Part shown: positions 1 to 7,693 of the stretch, piece after piece
Position numbering within the stretch: the stretch's first letter is position 1
How the letters are laid out: each line of letters starts with the position of its first letter
Assembly (NCBI RefSeq): GCF_003336425.1
Contig: NZ_QEIO01000024.1
Location: 1 to 50,486, forward strand
Reading direction: 5' to 3'
Length of the DNA stretch: 50,486 nt
Source: Marinitenerispora sediminis
Lineage (GTDB): Bacteria > Actinomycetota > Actinomycetes > Streptosporangiales > Streptosporangiaceae
Notes under the pieces: generated by a model
Databases searched by the model: none
Told to the model about the DNA's origin: nothing
Seen by the model: only the letters and a program-made list of their open reading frames with translations
Program-made: the position numbers and the translations under genes

Positions 1-1
1 G

Positions 2-205
2 CCCACCATCCGCGCCTCGCATGAGGTGTGGGTGCTCGGCTCGGGCGGGGCCAAGGCCGACGCCGTCCGACTCGCCCTGGGCGAGGCCGGCCCGGTCCAG
101 GTCCCGGCAGCGGGGGCGCGCGGGCGGTCCCGCACCCTGTTCCTGCTGGACCGGCCAGCGGCGGCCCGGCTCCCGGCGGGGCTGGCCCCGGCCGGGGTGG
201 TCTGA
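2..205 (+). CDS. pgl: 6-phosphogluconolactonase, C-terminal fragment
   Basis: This is the last 67 codons of a gene that begins before the window; the reading frame starts at base 2 and stops with TGA at 203-205. The visible part contains [15 protein letters not shown], then [18 protein letters not shown] and a short Ala/Pro-rich tail. That is the usual end of the 6-phosphogluconolactonase / glucosamine-6-phosphate isomerase family, where an arginine-rich loop precedes the last beta strand. The family hydrolyses 6-phosphogluconolactone in the oxidative pentose phosphate pathway in the cytosol. The catalytic region lies outside the window, so activity cannot be judged. Its transcript meets the oppositely oriented ATPase gene across a strong hairpin. 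Confidence 0.8.
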   Translation, partial: PTIRASHEVWVLGSGGAKADAVRLALGEAGPVQVPAAGARGRSRTLFLLDRPAAARLPAGLAPAGVV

Positions 206-232
206 CCGGCCGCGCATCCCAGCACGCGAGAT

Positions 233-262
233 CGGCCCCGTCTCCTGGTGGAGGCGGGGCCG
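233..262. terminator. Bidirectional hairpin terminator between pgl and the RsbW-like gene
   Basis: A 13-bp inverted repeat (233-245 pairing with 250-262, including one G-T wobble) closes on a 4-base loop. There is no T-tract, which is normal for high-GC actinobacteria. It sits between two convergent genes, so it can serve both strands. Confidence 0.65.
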
Positions 263-312
263 ACGTGTGACCGGTGGGGTGAGGTCTGCGGGGTTTGCGG
301 GGTCTGTCAGGT

Positions 313-777
313 CTACCGCCGGATCTCATGACGGTCCTCCGTCTTGCGGCTCGTGCCGGTGGTGTCGAAAGTCAGGCAGAGGCAGCCGTGGTCGAGGCGG
401 GGGACGTACATCCAGTAGCGGGTCAGCTCATGGATGAGGTAGAGGCCGCGCCCGTGTTCGGCGGTGAGGTCGGCGGCGGCATCACTGACGGCGGGGCGGT
501 CGTCGGGCTTGAGGGGACCGTCGTCCTGAACGTCGACGTGCAGGACGGTGCGCGCGCCGAGGGCGTAGAAGCGCAGGGTGACGGTTCCGCCGGGGTCGCC
601 GGAGCGGGTGTGTTGCAGGGCGTTGGTGACGGATTCGGAGACGCAGAGTTCGACGGTGTCGACCAGGTCGGGGGTGTAGCGGTCGATCAGGACGTCGCGG
701 GCAAGCGCTCGGGCGGAGCACACTGCGGTGAGGGTGCCGGGGAGGACGTGCTCGGTGTTGAGCGCGAAGGGGGTCAT
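313..777 (-). CDS. RsbW-like ATP-binding (HATPase) regulatory protein
   Basis: A 154-residue single-domain protein of the GHKL ATPase superfamily, in the subgroup of anti-sigma-factor serine kinases (RsbW/SpoIIAB-like) that is very abundant in actinomycetes. The N box is seen as ELCVSESVTNALQH, the G1 box as DVQDDGP and the G2 box as GRGLYLIHEL. Such proteins typically phosphorylate an anti-anti-sigma factor or sequester a sigma factor, but no partner gene is adjacent, so the target is unknown. The ATG lies 4 nt after the stop of the upstream minus-strand gene, which indicates a two-gene operon with likely translational coupling. Confidence 0.8.
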   Translation of the reverse strand: MTPFALNTEHVLPGTLTAVCSARALARDVLIDRYTPDLVDTVELCVSESVTNALQHTRSGDPGGTVTLRFYALGARTVLHVDVQDDGPLKPDDRPAVSDAAADLTAEHGRGLYLIHELTRYWMYVPRLDHGCLCLTFDTTGTSRKTEDRHEIRR

Positions 778-781
778 GGCG

Positions 782-1132
782 TCACACCACCGCCCTCAAC
801 TGCGCGACCACCGGAAATGGACGACGAAGTGGCGGACCGCTGGGACCGAAGGGCGGCAGGGTGGTAGCTACCTGCCGTGCGGCGGTTGCGGGGTCGTCGG
901 CGGTGACTTCAAGGCCGCAGGTGAGGAAGACCCAGCCACGTGGAGACTGCGCAGCGACAACCGTGATGCGGCGGCCATGCGGGGCGACGTAGAGAATCGG
1001 CACGGCTTCGTGTGGGCGGGCGAGTAGAGCCCGTAGGCCAAGACTGTGAAGTGCTTGAGCGAGAGCGACGAGGTAGTGACGCCTAGCCTCTTCCGGAGGA
1101 CGGGACTCAAAGCCGATCGCAGGTGGACGCAT
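782..1132 (-). CDS. Hypothetical protein preceding the RsbW-like ATPase
   Basis: A 116-residue protein with no motif I recognise. The ATG at 1132 is chosen because AAGGAGA lies 5 nt upstream of it; an in-frame GTG at 1153 has no comparable ribosome site. The sequence is mixed alpha/beta in character, with a hydrophobic stretch VPILYVAPHGRRITVVAAQ followed by GWVFLTCG, and no signal peptide or membrane segment. It is co-transcribed with the ATPase gene and diverges from the GntR gene across about 110 bp. Small unknown proteins of this kind are common beside RsbW-like ATPases in actinomycetes, but I infer no function. Confidence 0.6.
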   Translation of the reverse strand: MRPPAIGFESRPPEEARRHYLVALAQALHSLGLRALLARPHEAVPILYVAPHGRRITVVAAQSPRGWVFLTCGLEVTADDPATAARQVATTLPPFGPSGPPLRRPFPVVAQLRAVV

Positions 1133-1200
1133 GTACTTCTCCTTAGCCGACACACGGAGAGTAGAGGCTTAAGCCAGCCAAACACAGCCACACACACCTG

Positions 1201-1217
1201 TCAAGCAACTGGCTTGA
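1201..1217. promoter_or_regulatory. Inverted repeat upstream of GntR gene, candidate operator
   Basis: TCAAGC and GCTTGA form perfect 6-bp arms around a 5-base spacer, 24 bp before the GntR start codon. A TATGCT hexamer at 1231-1236 or slightly upstream could be a -10 box, which would put transcription start close to or at the ATG. The position fits autoregulation by the GntR protein. No -35 element of convincing quality was seen. Confidence 0.45.
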
Positions 1218-1240
1218 ACCACTTCTTGTATGCTGGCTGC

Positions 1241-2020
1241 ATGGGTGCAACCAGCGAGAGCCATCAACTCCCGAGCCGCAGGATCGCGGAAGACCTGCGA
1301 CGTGCGATCGAGTCGAAGACCCTCCCAGAGGGGGCCAAGCTTCCCTCCGAACGAGTCCTCGCCCAGGAGTACGGCACTGCCCGCAACACCGCCCGAGAGG
1401 CCATACGCCTGCTCGTGGAGCAAGGGCTCGTCGATGTCCAGCATGGTCGGGGCGTCTTCGTGCGCAGAAAGCACCGGCGGTTCCACTTCGGCAGCGAGCG
1501 TTATTCGCGTCGGCTGCGTGAGGAGACAGGGCTGTCTCCCTACCGCGCGGAACTCGCGAAGCAGGGGCGTACAGCACATGTTGACTGCACCTCGATTACC
1601 CACGTCAAACCACCACCGGAGGTTGCAGAGCGACTCGCCGTTGACCATGAGGCAGATTCCGTTGTCCGACGCGAGAACTGGTATTACGCGGATGGCGAAC
1701 CCGTCCAGATCGGCGTAACCTTCATCCCACTCGCGATCGCGGAAGGCTCCGTTCTCGCTACCTCCGCAAACATGGGCAGGGGAAGCCTTTACGCCCGGTT
1801 CGAGGAACTGGGATACCCCATCGCCCGGATCCGCGAGGAAATCGCGGCGCGGATGCCGACCCCAGCGGAGAGCCGGAATCTGTCTATCCCTGACGGAGTT
1901 CCCGTACTCGAAGTGCTACACACCGGAATCACCGGGGATGGAACTCCATTCGAAGTCACCCGTTTTGTCATGCGGGCAGATCTCAATGGCCTGGACTACA
2001 ACATGCCTGTCGAGGACTGA
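1241..2020 (+). CDS. GntR-family transcriptional regulator with UTRA ligand domain
   Basis: A 259-residue HutC-subfamily GntR regulator. Residues about 8-75 form the winged helix-turn-helix DNA-binding domain; LPSERVLAQEYGTARNTAREAI is the typical recognition region and HGRGVFV is the wing. Residues about 90-250 resemble a UTRA small-molecule-binding domain, ending in the typical strand FEVTRFVMRADL. ATG 1241 is chosen because it begins just before the HTH; the open frame extends upstream to 1046 but only through non-domain sequence. The gene is followed 2 nt later by a GNAT gene and then a DUF397 gene, which probably form one transcript. An inverted repeat just upstream suggests autoregulation. 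Ligand unknown. Confidence 0.85.
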   Translation: MGATSESHQLPSRRIAEDLRRAIESKTLPEGAKLPSERVLAQEYGTARNTAREAIRLLVEQGLVDVQHGRGVFVRRKHRRFHFGSERYSRRLREETGLSPYRAELAKQGRTAHVDCTSITHVKPPPEVAERLAVDHEADSVVRRENWYYADGEPVQIGVTFIPLAIAEGSVLATSANMGRGSLYARFEELGYPIARIREEIAARMPTPAESRNLSIPDGVPVLEVLHTGITGDGTPFEVTRFVMRADLNGLDYNMPVED

Positions 2021-2022
2021 AC

Positions 2023-2580
2023 ATGGACAACTCCACCTATCCCACACCACCATCTGCTTCTACAATCATCCGCCCACGTGAGATGGCGGATATTGAGGCG
2101 ACCACAGCCCTCCTCATCGAGGTACATCGCCGCGACGGCTACCCGGTCGAAGGCGTCGCCGACCCCCGCGCCTGGCTACAGCCTCCCGGTCTCATGCGCT
2201 CCTGGATCGCCGAGTTGAACGGCGCGATCGTCGGACACGTCAGTCTCACCGCCCCCCCAGGGGACGATCAAGCCGTCGCCCTCTGGCGAACACGTACCAC
2301 CGCCCCGGCTAGCCGGGTGGCAGTCCTCGCCCGACTCTTCGTCCACCCGGAGACCCGCAGGCAGTCCGTCGGCAAGGCGCTGGTCCAAGCGGCGACCGGC
2401 TACGCTCAGAGCCGACAGACCGACCTCTTACTCGACGTCCTGGAAAAGGACACCGCAGCCATCCGCCTGTACGAGAGCCTGGGCTGGACATTCCTCGCAA
2501 CCGCAACGCATTCCTTTGGCCGTGACAGCACCTTCCCTGCCCGGTACTACGCGGCGCCCCTGCAAGAGAATTCGAAGTGA
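2023..2580 (+). CDS. GNAT-family N-acetyltransferase
   Basis: A 185-residue single-domain GNAT enzyme. The acetyl-CoA motif A region is VLARLFVHPETRRQSVGKALVQAA; the usual Q/RxxGxG/A loop appears as RRQSVGKAL. Motif B is seen as LDVLEKDTAAIRLYESLGWTF, with the common N/D-x-x-A-x-x-x-Y-E-x-x-G-W/F pattern. The family transfers an acetyl group from acetyl-CoA to an amine; the substrate cannot be told from sequence. It starts 2 nt after the GntR stop and its own stop overlaps the GTG start of the DUF397 gene (GTGA), so the three genes look like one operon. Confidence 0.85.
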   Translation: MDNSTYPTPPSASTIIRPREMADIEATTALLIEVHRRDGYPVEGVADPRAWLQPPGLMRSWIAELNGAIVGHVSLTAPPGDDQAVALWRTRTTAPASRVAVLARLFVHPETRRQSVGKALVQAATGYAQSRQTDLLLDVLEKDTAAIRLYESLGWTFLATATHSFGRDSTFPARYYAAPLQENSK

Positions 2581-2768
2581 CCCCCCTCCATGGCCGGTGG
2601 CGCAGATCCAGCTACAGCGGGGATCTAGGAGGAAACTGCGTCGAGTGCGCCCATCTCCCCTCCACCATCGCCCTGCGCGACTCCAAGCACCCAGACAAGG
2701 GCCATTTCACCTTCCCTAGCCCGGAGTGGACCGCCTTCCTCGCGGCCATCAGACACGGCCAGCTATAG
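2577..2768 (+). CDS. DUF397 family small protein
   Basis: A 63-residue protein with the DUF397 signature: WRRSSYSGDLGGNCVECAH near the N terminus, ALRDSKHPD in the middle and FPSPEWTAFLAAIRHG at the end. DUF397 proteins are an actinomycete-specific family usually encoded next to an XRE-type helix-turn-helix regulator and often an RsbW-like ATPase; several have been linked to developmental control or toxin-antitoxin-like pairs. Here the partner is a GNAT and a GntR regulator, an unusual but not unique setting. The GTG start overlaps the upstream stop by 4 nt. Confidence 0.85.
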   Translation: MTPLHGRWRRSSYSGDLGGNCVECAHLPSTIALRDSKHPDKGHFTFPSPEWTAFLAAIRHGQL

Positions 2769-2784
2769 AGCTCAACACCCCGGT

Positions 2785-2797
2785 GGCCCGGCGGGCC
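2785..2797. terminator. Weak hairpin between convergent DUF397 and CRISPR-locus genes
   Basis: GGCCC and GGGCC pair across a 3-base loop in the 121-bp gap between two convergent genes. It is short, and more GC-rich repeats follow directly, so this is only a candidate terminator for the plus-strand cassette and the minus-strand CRISPR operon. Confidence 0.3.
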
Positions 2798-2889
2798 TGG
2801 CGGGCCTGGTCCGCTGGGCCTTGACGGCCGCACCGTCGCGGCGCGCTGCTACGCCGCACCCTGCCGGTGAGAAGCCGATGGATCGGCGG

Positions 2890-4374
2890 TCACAGGTGCC
2901 GCAGCGGTGCCGTGATGGGCCGGTCGTCCCAGAGGATCTGGGAGAACACCCCGATGGCCAGACACCACGCGCTGGACAGCAGCAGCACCGCCCACGGGTC
3001 GCCGGTGGCACCGGCCCACAGAGCGCTCAGCGGGCGGGCCGCGTCCTCTTCCGCGAAGGCCGGGGCGACCGCCACCAACCCGATCAGGCTGACCAGGAGC
3101 CCGTGCGCCAACCCCATCGCGGCCACCCCGGTGGAGCGGCGCAGGCAGGCCGACGCGGACAGCCCGTGGTTGCGCCCCTCGATGACCAGGTATCCCCACG
3201 CCACCCCGGCCAGCGCCGCGAAGGCCCACCAGTGCTGCGGGGAGTCGAGCCGGGCCCGCTGCCACCAGTCCGGCAGCGCCACCAGCGCGACCAGGCCGAC
3301 GGCCGCCGCAGCGGGCAGCCGGAGCAGCCACTGGGCGGCCCACAGCGCGCCCAGGCCGATGGCGCCCGCCGCGATCAGCGCATAGCACGCGGCGGCGGCC
3401 AGCGCCGCCATACCGAAGTGGCCGCCGCCCGCTGCAAGGGCCACCGCCCCCAGGCCACCCGCGACGGCGGCGTACAACGGCAGGTACCCCACCCACTGGG
3501 TGGGCTCGCAGAGCGCCGCGACCGCGAGCACCCGGAAGCGGGGTAGCAGATGGCGTTCGGCCACCGCAAGGTTGATCGCACGGTCATCGGAGGTAGGCGC
3601 CTCGTAGTTCTGCAGGTCTGTCAGAGTCAGCTTCAGTTGCCCACTACGGTAACCACGTGCGGCGACAAGGGTGTCGATCTCGGCCTCGACCTCCTCGGGA
3701 TCCGCTCCGGCCAAAAACGGGTGTGAGTGCCGGGCATCGAGACAGGCAGCCCAATCCGCCCTCGCCTCACGGGCGCGGCGGAGCAGCAAGTGTTCCGTGT
3801 CGCCTCCGAAGACTTGGCCCATGCGTATCTCCGTTGGCTCATCCGTCATCTCGTCTTCGGAGAGCCATACCGTCCCGGCCGCTCGCCGGTAGCGGAACGG
3901 CTCGCTCAGGGTCAGGAACCGGAATCGAGCAGCCAGGGGACGCAGACGGCGAGCCACCACCGGATCCATCTCCGGGGCGGACAGGCTGCGCCAGGCCGCT
4001 TCGGCCAGTAGGCAGAGCCGCGCCCAGTGATCCCGCTCGTCGTCAGCCCCAGGGACATTCGCAGACCTCGTCATCTGCTCGTGCGGATGGTGGAGGATGG
4101 CACGCAGCATGTCCTCGTGAGTTGCCAACCATGCAGCGGCGTCGCCGATGGCAGCTTCCACTTCCGTCTCCGACTCCACCCTGGTGGTATGGAGGGACCA
4201 CAATTTCTGCAGCTCCGACGACAGCGGCTCCCTGAGCTTTCGGGCGTCGTCGTGGCCGGCTCCTGGATCGCGAGACCGTTCAGCCGCATCCAACACACCG
4301 CCCGCGAGGCGCACGTACAGCTCCGGGGGTGGCGACGCGCCTGTGTCACTCCCAGCGTCCGGCCCCGCTGGCAC
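2890..4374 (-). CDS. Six-helix membrane protein, last gene of the type III CRISPR operon (candidate effector)
   Basis: A 494-residue protein I cannot assign to a named family. Residues 1-290 are hydrophilic and predicted cytosolic, with helical, charged sequence. Residues about 295-316, 319-348, 353-370, 382-399, 416-440 and 459-481 are six hydrophobic segments, with a short charged C-terminal tail. The GTG start lies 2 nt after the stop of the CARF-domain gene and is preceded by GGGAG, so the two are tightly coupled. Membrane proteins linked to CARF domains are known type III ancillary effectors activated by cyclic oligoadenylates. Here the sensor and membrane parts seem to be separate proteins. 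A role as membrane-acting abortive-infection effector is inferred from context and topology only. It could instead be an unrelated membrane protein captured at the operon end. Confidence 0.75.
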   Translation of the reverse strand: MPAGPDAGSDTGASPPPELYVRLAGGVLDAAERSRDPGAGHDDARKLREPLSSELQKLWSLHTTRVESETEVEAAIGDAAAWLATHEDMLRAILHHPHEQMTRSANVPGADDERDHWARLCLLAEAAWRSLSAPEMDPVVARRLRPLAARFRFLTLSEPFRYRRAAGTVWLSEDEMTDEPTEIRMGQVFGGDTEHLLLRRAREARADWAACLDARHSHPFLAGADPEEVEAEIDTLVAARGYRSGQLKLTLTDLQNYEAPTSDDRAINLAVAERHLLPRFRVLAVAALCEPTQWVGYLPLYAAVAGGLGAVALAAGGGHFGMAALAAAACYALIAAGAIGLGALWAAQWLLRLPAAAAVGLVALVALPDWWQRARLDSPQHWWAFAALAGVAWGYLVIEGRNHGLSASACLRRSTGVAAMGLAHGLLVSLIGLVAVAPAFAEEDAARPLSALWAGATGDPWAVLLLSSAWCLAIGVFSQILWDDRPITAPLRHL

Positions 4375-4376
4375 CG

Positions 4377-5336
4377 TCAGGACTCCCGGCTCGGCAAGAG
4401 GGTACGGAGTCCCTCACCGAACGGCGTGGTCCGCCAGTGTCCTTCGGGCTCCTCGACGTAGGCATACCCCTCCAACAGCCGAGATCGGTGCGGTGGGAGG
4501 CGGAATACACCGTCCTTGTCAGTCGGACGCAGCTCCACGGCCACCATCCGGGGACTGAGCGGCCGCACTGGGATGTCGATGAAGTCGTGGGACAACTCGT
4601 GGATTACCACGGCCCGCACCGACCTGACCTCACGCTTCTTCCCGCCATCGGCACGCGCCAGGCCGAGCATGCCCTCGGCGATCCCAAGCCAGTAGAAGCC
4701 AGCCGCCTTATAGCCCCCAGTCAAGTGGAAGACATAGTCCTGCTCCGGGCCGGCGAGCCGTTCGATGAGGTGACGGGCGAGCGTCCCGAGTTGGCGCATC
4801 GCGAGGCGGAAGCCCTCGCCGCTGCCCACGTCCATGCCTGGCACCCGCACGATGAGGACCTGCCCCCGGGCCTCCTCGGACCCCTGGTCGGGCTCGTGCA
4901 GGTAGCGGATGCGGGACAGGTCGCCGTCGGTGAGAGCGACCGCGTCCCACAGTGCCGCCCGCAGCGCCCCGGGGGTGTCGCTGGCGATAAGGACCACGAT
5001 GTCGTCCGCGCCGGCGCGCACCTTTTCAGGCGGTTCGGCGGCGTTCTCGTCGGCGTGGCGGGCGAGCGTGGTGAGCTCGGCGCTGAGGTTGCTCGGCCAA
5101 TCGTGCACTCGGAATTCGGCGGCGGCCGCGCGCAGCAGTTCCGATTCTGGGCTTCCCGGAGTGAGCGCGGCTCGCAGGAAGTCCTGCACGCCCGTGTCGC
5201 CGAGGGGGACGAGTTTCAGATCGGGGGCGCTCGGCACTGCCGGGCTGTTGTGCTCACGCTTCGCCGCCTCCTTCTCCAGCCAAGCGTGGAGCTTGTTCCG
5301 GAGGCTGAGCCCCACCGTCACCAGGTGAACGGTCAT
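4377..5336 (-). CDS. CARF-domain protein (Cas_APE2256/TIGR02619-like), probable cyclic-oligoadenylate sensor
   Basis: A 319-residue protein. The N terminus HLVTVGLSLRNKL (4-16) matches the first strand and loop of CARF domains of the APE2256 family, whose hallmark is VGTSLxxN. VFHLTGGYKAAGF (202-214) matches the second ligand-contacting motif, N/H-x-TGGYK. Between them is a Rossmann-like core with ADDIVVLIASD and VLIVRVPG strands. The C-terminal 60 residues (RLPPHRSRLLEGYAYVEE, TTPFGEGLRTLL) look like a small winged-helix domain. No HEPN RxxxxH motif or PD-D/ExK nuclease motif is visible. In type III systems CARF proteins bind cyclic oligoadenylates made by Cas10. The ATG overlaps the stop of the upstream RAMP gene (ATGA), and the membrane gene follows within 2 nt. 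Confidence 0.8.
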   Translation of the reverse strand: MTVHLVTVGLSLRNKLHAWLEKEAAKREHNSPAVPSAPDLKLVPLGDTGVQDFLRAALTPGSPESELLRAAAAEFRVHDWPSNLSAELTTLARHADENAAEPPEKVRAGADDIVVLIASDTPGALRAALWDAVALTDGDLSRIRYLHEPDQGSEEARGQVLIVRVPGMDVGSGEGFRLAMRQLGTLARHLIERLAGPEQDYVFHLTGGYKAAGFYWLGIAEGMLGLARADGGKKREVRSVRAVVIHELSHDFIDIPVRPLSPRMVAVELRPTDKDGVFRLPPHRSRLLEGYAYVEEPEGHWRTTPFGEGLRTLLPSRES

Positions 5337-7693
5337 CGCCCTCTCGACGCCCCTTTCCTCGAAAACCGGTCCCGGATGCTAGGCAGCACCGGATAGTGCG
5401 CGAATTCTTCCAGAGTCATGGTCCTGGTCTTCGAGGCAGGGAGCCGGTCCCGCCACTGGGCGGAGAGCAGCAGCGCGTCCACCCGCTCGACGTGCCGGAG
5501 TTCGACCGGCTCAGGGCGCTTCGCGCGAGCGGCCTCCTCCCGTTCCCAAGCGAGCAGGGCACCGTCGAAGGCGTCCAGGTAGCGCTGTACCTCGTCCGAC
5601 CCCACGGCGCGGAAGCCCGCCGCCGCGTCCAGGCTGCGGGTCCGCTCGCGGGGGTCCGTGAGGCGCAGCCGCAGGGTGATGTGGATGCTGCCCAAACCCA
5701 GCGGCTTGCCGAGGCCGATCTTGTGGGCGTACGCGGGGCCGAGGTCCTTGGCGGCGGACTTGCTACCCGGCTCCGCGCCGACCGGGTTGCCGAGGTGCAG
5801 GACGCGCAGCAGCGCGCCCAGCTCGGCGTCGGTCAGGTTGCGGAAGGTGATCCGGGCGTGGAACGTCAGGCCCGCGCGGAGCGGCACGATGTCGCGTTCG
5901 GTGTCGCCGGGCGGTTGCGTCGCGGACCACCGCTCGCGGGCGTCCTTGAGTTCCGGGGGCACGTCCAGCTCCGGGGGCGCGTCGGAGCCGTCGGGCTTGG
6001 TGGCGTGGCGGTGGAGGTAGGTCTTGTAGCCGGTGAGGCGGATCCTGTCCTGGTTCTCCTGGGACCAGGTGTTCAGGCGGGGGTTCTCCTCCCAGCAGCT
6101 GGGGTGGTTCTGAACGAGGTACTGTCCGAACGCCGTGCGATGCGGTGAGAGGAGCTGGACCCGCAGGGGCGTTCTGTCATCCGGGTTCTCGTCGCTGCTC
6201 ACCGCCGAGCCGACCGATACCCGTCCACGCACGGCGAGCGGTCTGTCGTCGTCGCTCGTGCACAGGTCGATGTCGCCGAAAAGGGCACGGGGAACGTCGA
6301 TCGCACGGCCGGTTGTCTCCCCCATCAGCGGTTCGGGGACCGCCACGCGGATGGGATCGAAGTCGCCGACCGCGATCCGGTAGCCCCCAGCCCGGCCGAA
6401 GGAGAGCACTTCTCCTGATTCATCAGCCCGGAACCAGACCGGTTCGATCCCTTGAGCCGGGAGGCCGCCGCCACGGCCGTACGGAAGCAGTCGCCGCTTC
6501 GACTCCTCCTCGTTCAGCTCCGCATCGATGTCTCTGACCCGGAGATATCCGGGAAAGTTCTGCTGCTGATACTGAGTGACCTGTTCAGATGATTCGAATT
6601 CCGTGATGAGTCGCTCCGGAACGGAAAGGAGGTCACCTCGGAAGCCGTCCGGCATCGGGAAGAGGTACAGGTGCGTCCGCTGACCGGCCGCCACACCGGT
6701 CAGGACGATCACGCACCGCACGATCTCGTGGTTCTGGTAGCCCTGGCGGGTCCGCTGAAACTCGGACGCCCGCTCCCGACTCGGGAACACTCGCTCGACC
6801 TCCTGATACCCGCCATCGGGATCGGGCGGCGGATCCAGCGCATACACGATGCGGAACTGGAAGTGCCGATGATGCGGGTCCTCCATGGGGCCGTAGGTGT
6901 TGTCGTTCGGCGGGATCAGGAACGTGCGGTGGGGAAACTCGTGTTCCGCGATGCAGCGCTGGAAGTCCGTGAATGACATCTCCAGCGGCAGCTTGGAGGG
7001 GCTGCGTTTGATCCGCCACCCGTCGCCGCCGCGGAAGAGAAAACCGATCTTGGTCTCGACATTGCCTGAGTGCTTCGCCTTGTACTGGTCGTGGAGGCGC
7101 GACATGACCCATTGGGAGCGATTCAACGGTCTGTCCTTGCCCCCCTTGACCTTGATCGGCGCCCGGAAGAACAGCTGCGGGGTGTTGACCGGCCCCACCT
7201 CTCCCCCGGTCAGCATCCGAAGGTAGTCGCGGAGCATCCCACGCAACGACGATCCCGGAATGGCCGGACGCCCATTGACACGCAATGAACGCGTCGACTC
7301 GGGATTCTGCGGATCCGTGGCCCCGATGAAGAGCGGCGTCAGGTTCTGGATCCGCAGGTCGATCCATCCGGTGTGAGTGCCCGGAATCCGCCGGTCGTGG
7401 CTCCTCAGCAGCTCCTCCTGCCGCAGGGTCTCCCCGACGGACGTCTGGAGGCGCTCCGCCGGCATGGGGTGGTCGGGCAGCGGCACCAGGCCGTAGGGGG
7501 CCAGGGCCCGGTTGCGGGGCAACCTTCCCTCGTCGCCGATCGAGCCGCCTTTCGCCTGGCGGGAAGGCCGATCGCCACCGGAACGGGGTGGCCTGGGCTG
7601 TCGGCGTACCGCGTCGGTTTGCTTCGTCTTCCGCATGATGTTGGGGTTCGGTCGCACCCCGTCCGTCGGGGACGTCGGTTTCGGCTCGCTCAT
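5333..7693 (-). CDS. CRISPR-associated RAMP protein, TIGR03986-like
   Basis: A 786-residue RAMP-superfamily protein. After about 80 disordered, basic and proline-rich residues, the RAMP fold starts with GWIDLRIQNLTPLFIG and the typical loop RPAIPGSSLRGMLRDYLR. Near the C terminus HKIGLGKPLGLGSIHITL is the glycine-rich loop found in TIGR03986 proteins. The family is found in type III loci with Csx10, Csx19 and Cas7-like proteins, and probably contributes backbone or end subunits to the crRNA-guided complex. ATG 7693 overlaps the csx19 stop by 4 nt; upstream in-frame sequence only shadows csx19. It is larger than most RAMPs, with a long insertion between the two motifs. Confidence 0.85.
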   Translation of the reverse strand: MSEPKPTSPTDGVRPNPNIMRKTKQTDAVRRQPRPPRSGGDRPSRQAKGGSIGDEGRLPRNRALAPYGLVPLPDHPMPAERLQTSVGETLRQEELLRSHDRRIPGTHTGWIDLRIQNLTPLFIGATDPQNPESTRSLRVNGRPAIPGSSLRGMLRDYLRMLTGGEVGPVNTPQLFFRAPIKVKGGKDRPLNRSQWVMSRLHDQYKAKHSGNVETKIGFLFRGGDGWRIKRSPSKLPLEMSFTDFQRCIAEHEFPHRTFLIPPNDNTYGPMEDPHHRHFQFRIVYALDPPPDPDGGYQEVERVFPSRERASEFQRTRQGYQNHEIVRCVIVLTGVAAGQRTHLYLFPMPDGFRGDLLSVPERLITEFESSEQVTQYQQQNFPGYLRVRDIDAELNEEESKRRLLPYGRGGGLPAQGIEPVWFRADESGEVLSFGRAGGYRIAVGDFDPIRVAVPEPLMGETTGRAIDVPRALFGDIDLCTSDDDRPLAVRGRVSVGSAVSSDENPDDRTPLRVQLLSPHRTAFGQYLVQNHPSCWEENPRLNTWSQENQDRIRLTGYKTYLHRHATKPDGSDAPPELDVPPELKDARERWSATQPPGDTERDIVPLRAGLTFHARITFRNLTDAELGALLRVLHLGNPVGAEPGSKSAAKDLGPAYAHKIGLGKPLGLGSIHITLRLRLTDPRERTRSLDAAAGFRAVGSDEVQRYLDAFDGALLAWEREEAARAKRPEPVELRHVERVDALLLSAQWRDRLPASKTRTMTLEEFAHYPVLPSIRDRFSRKGASRGR

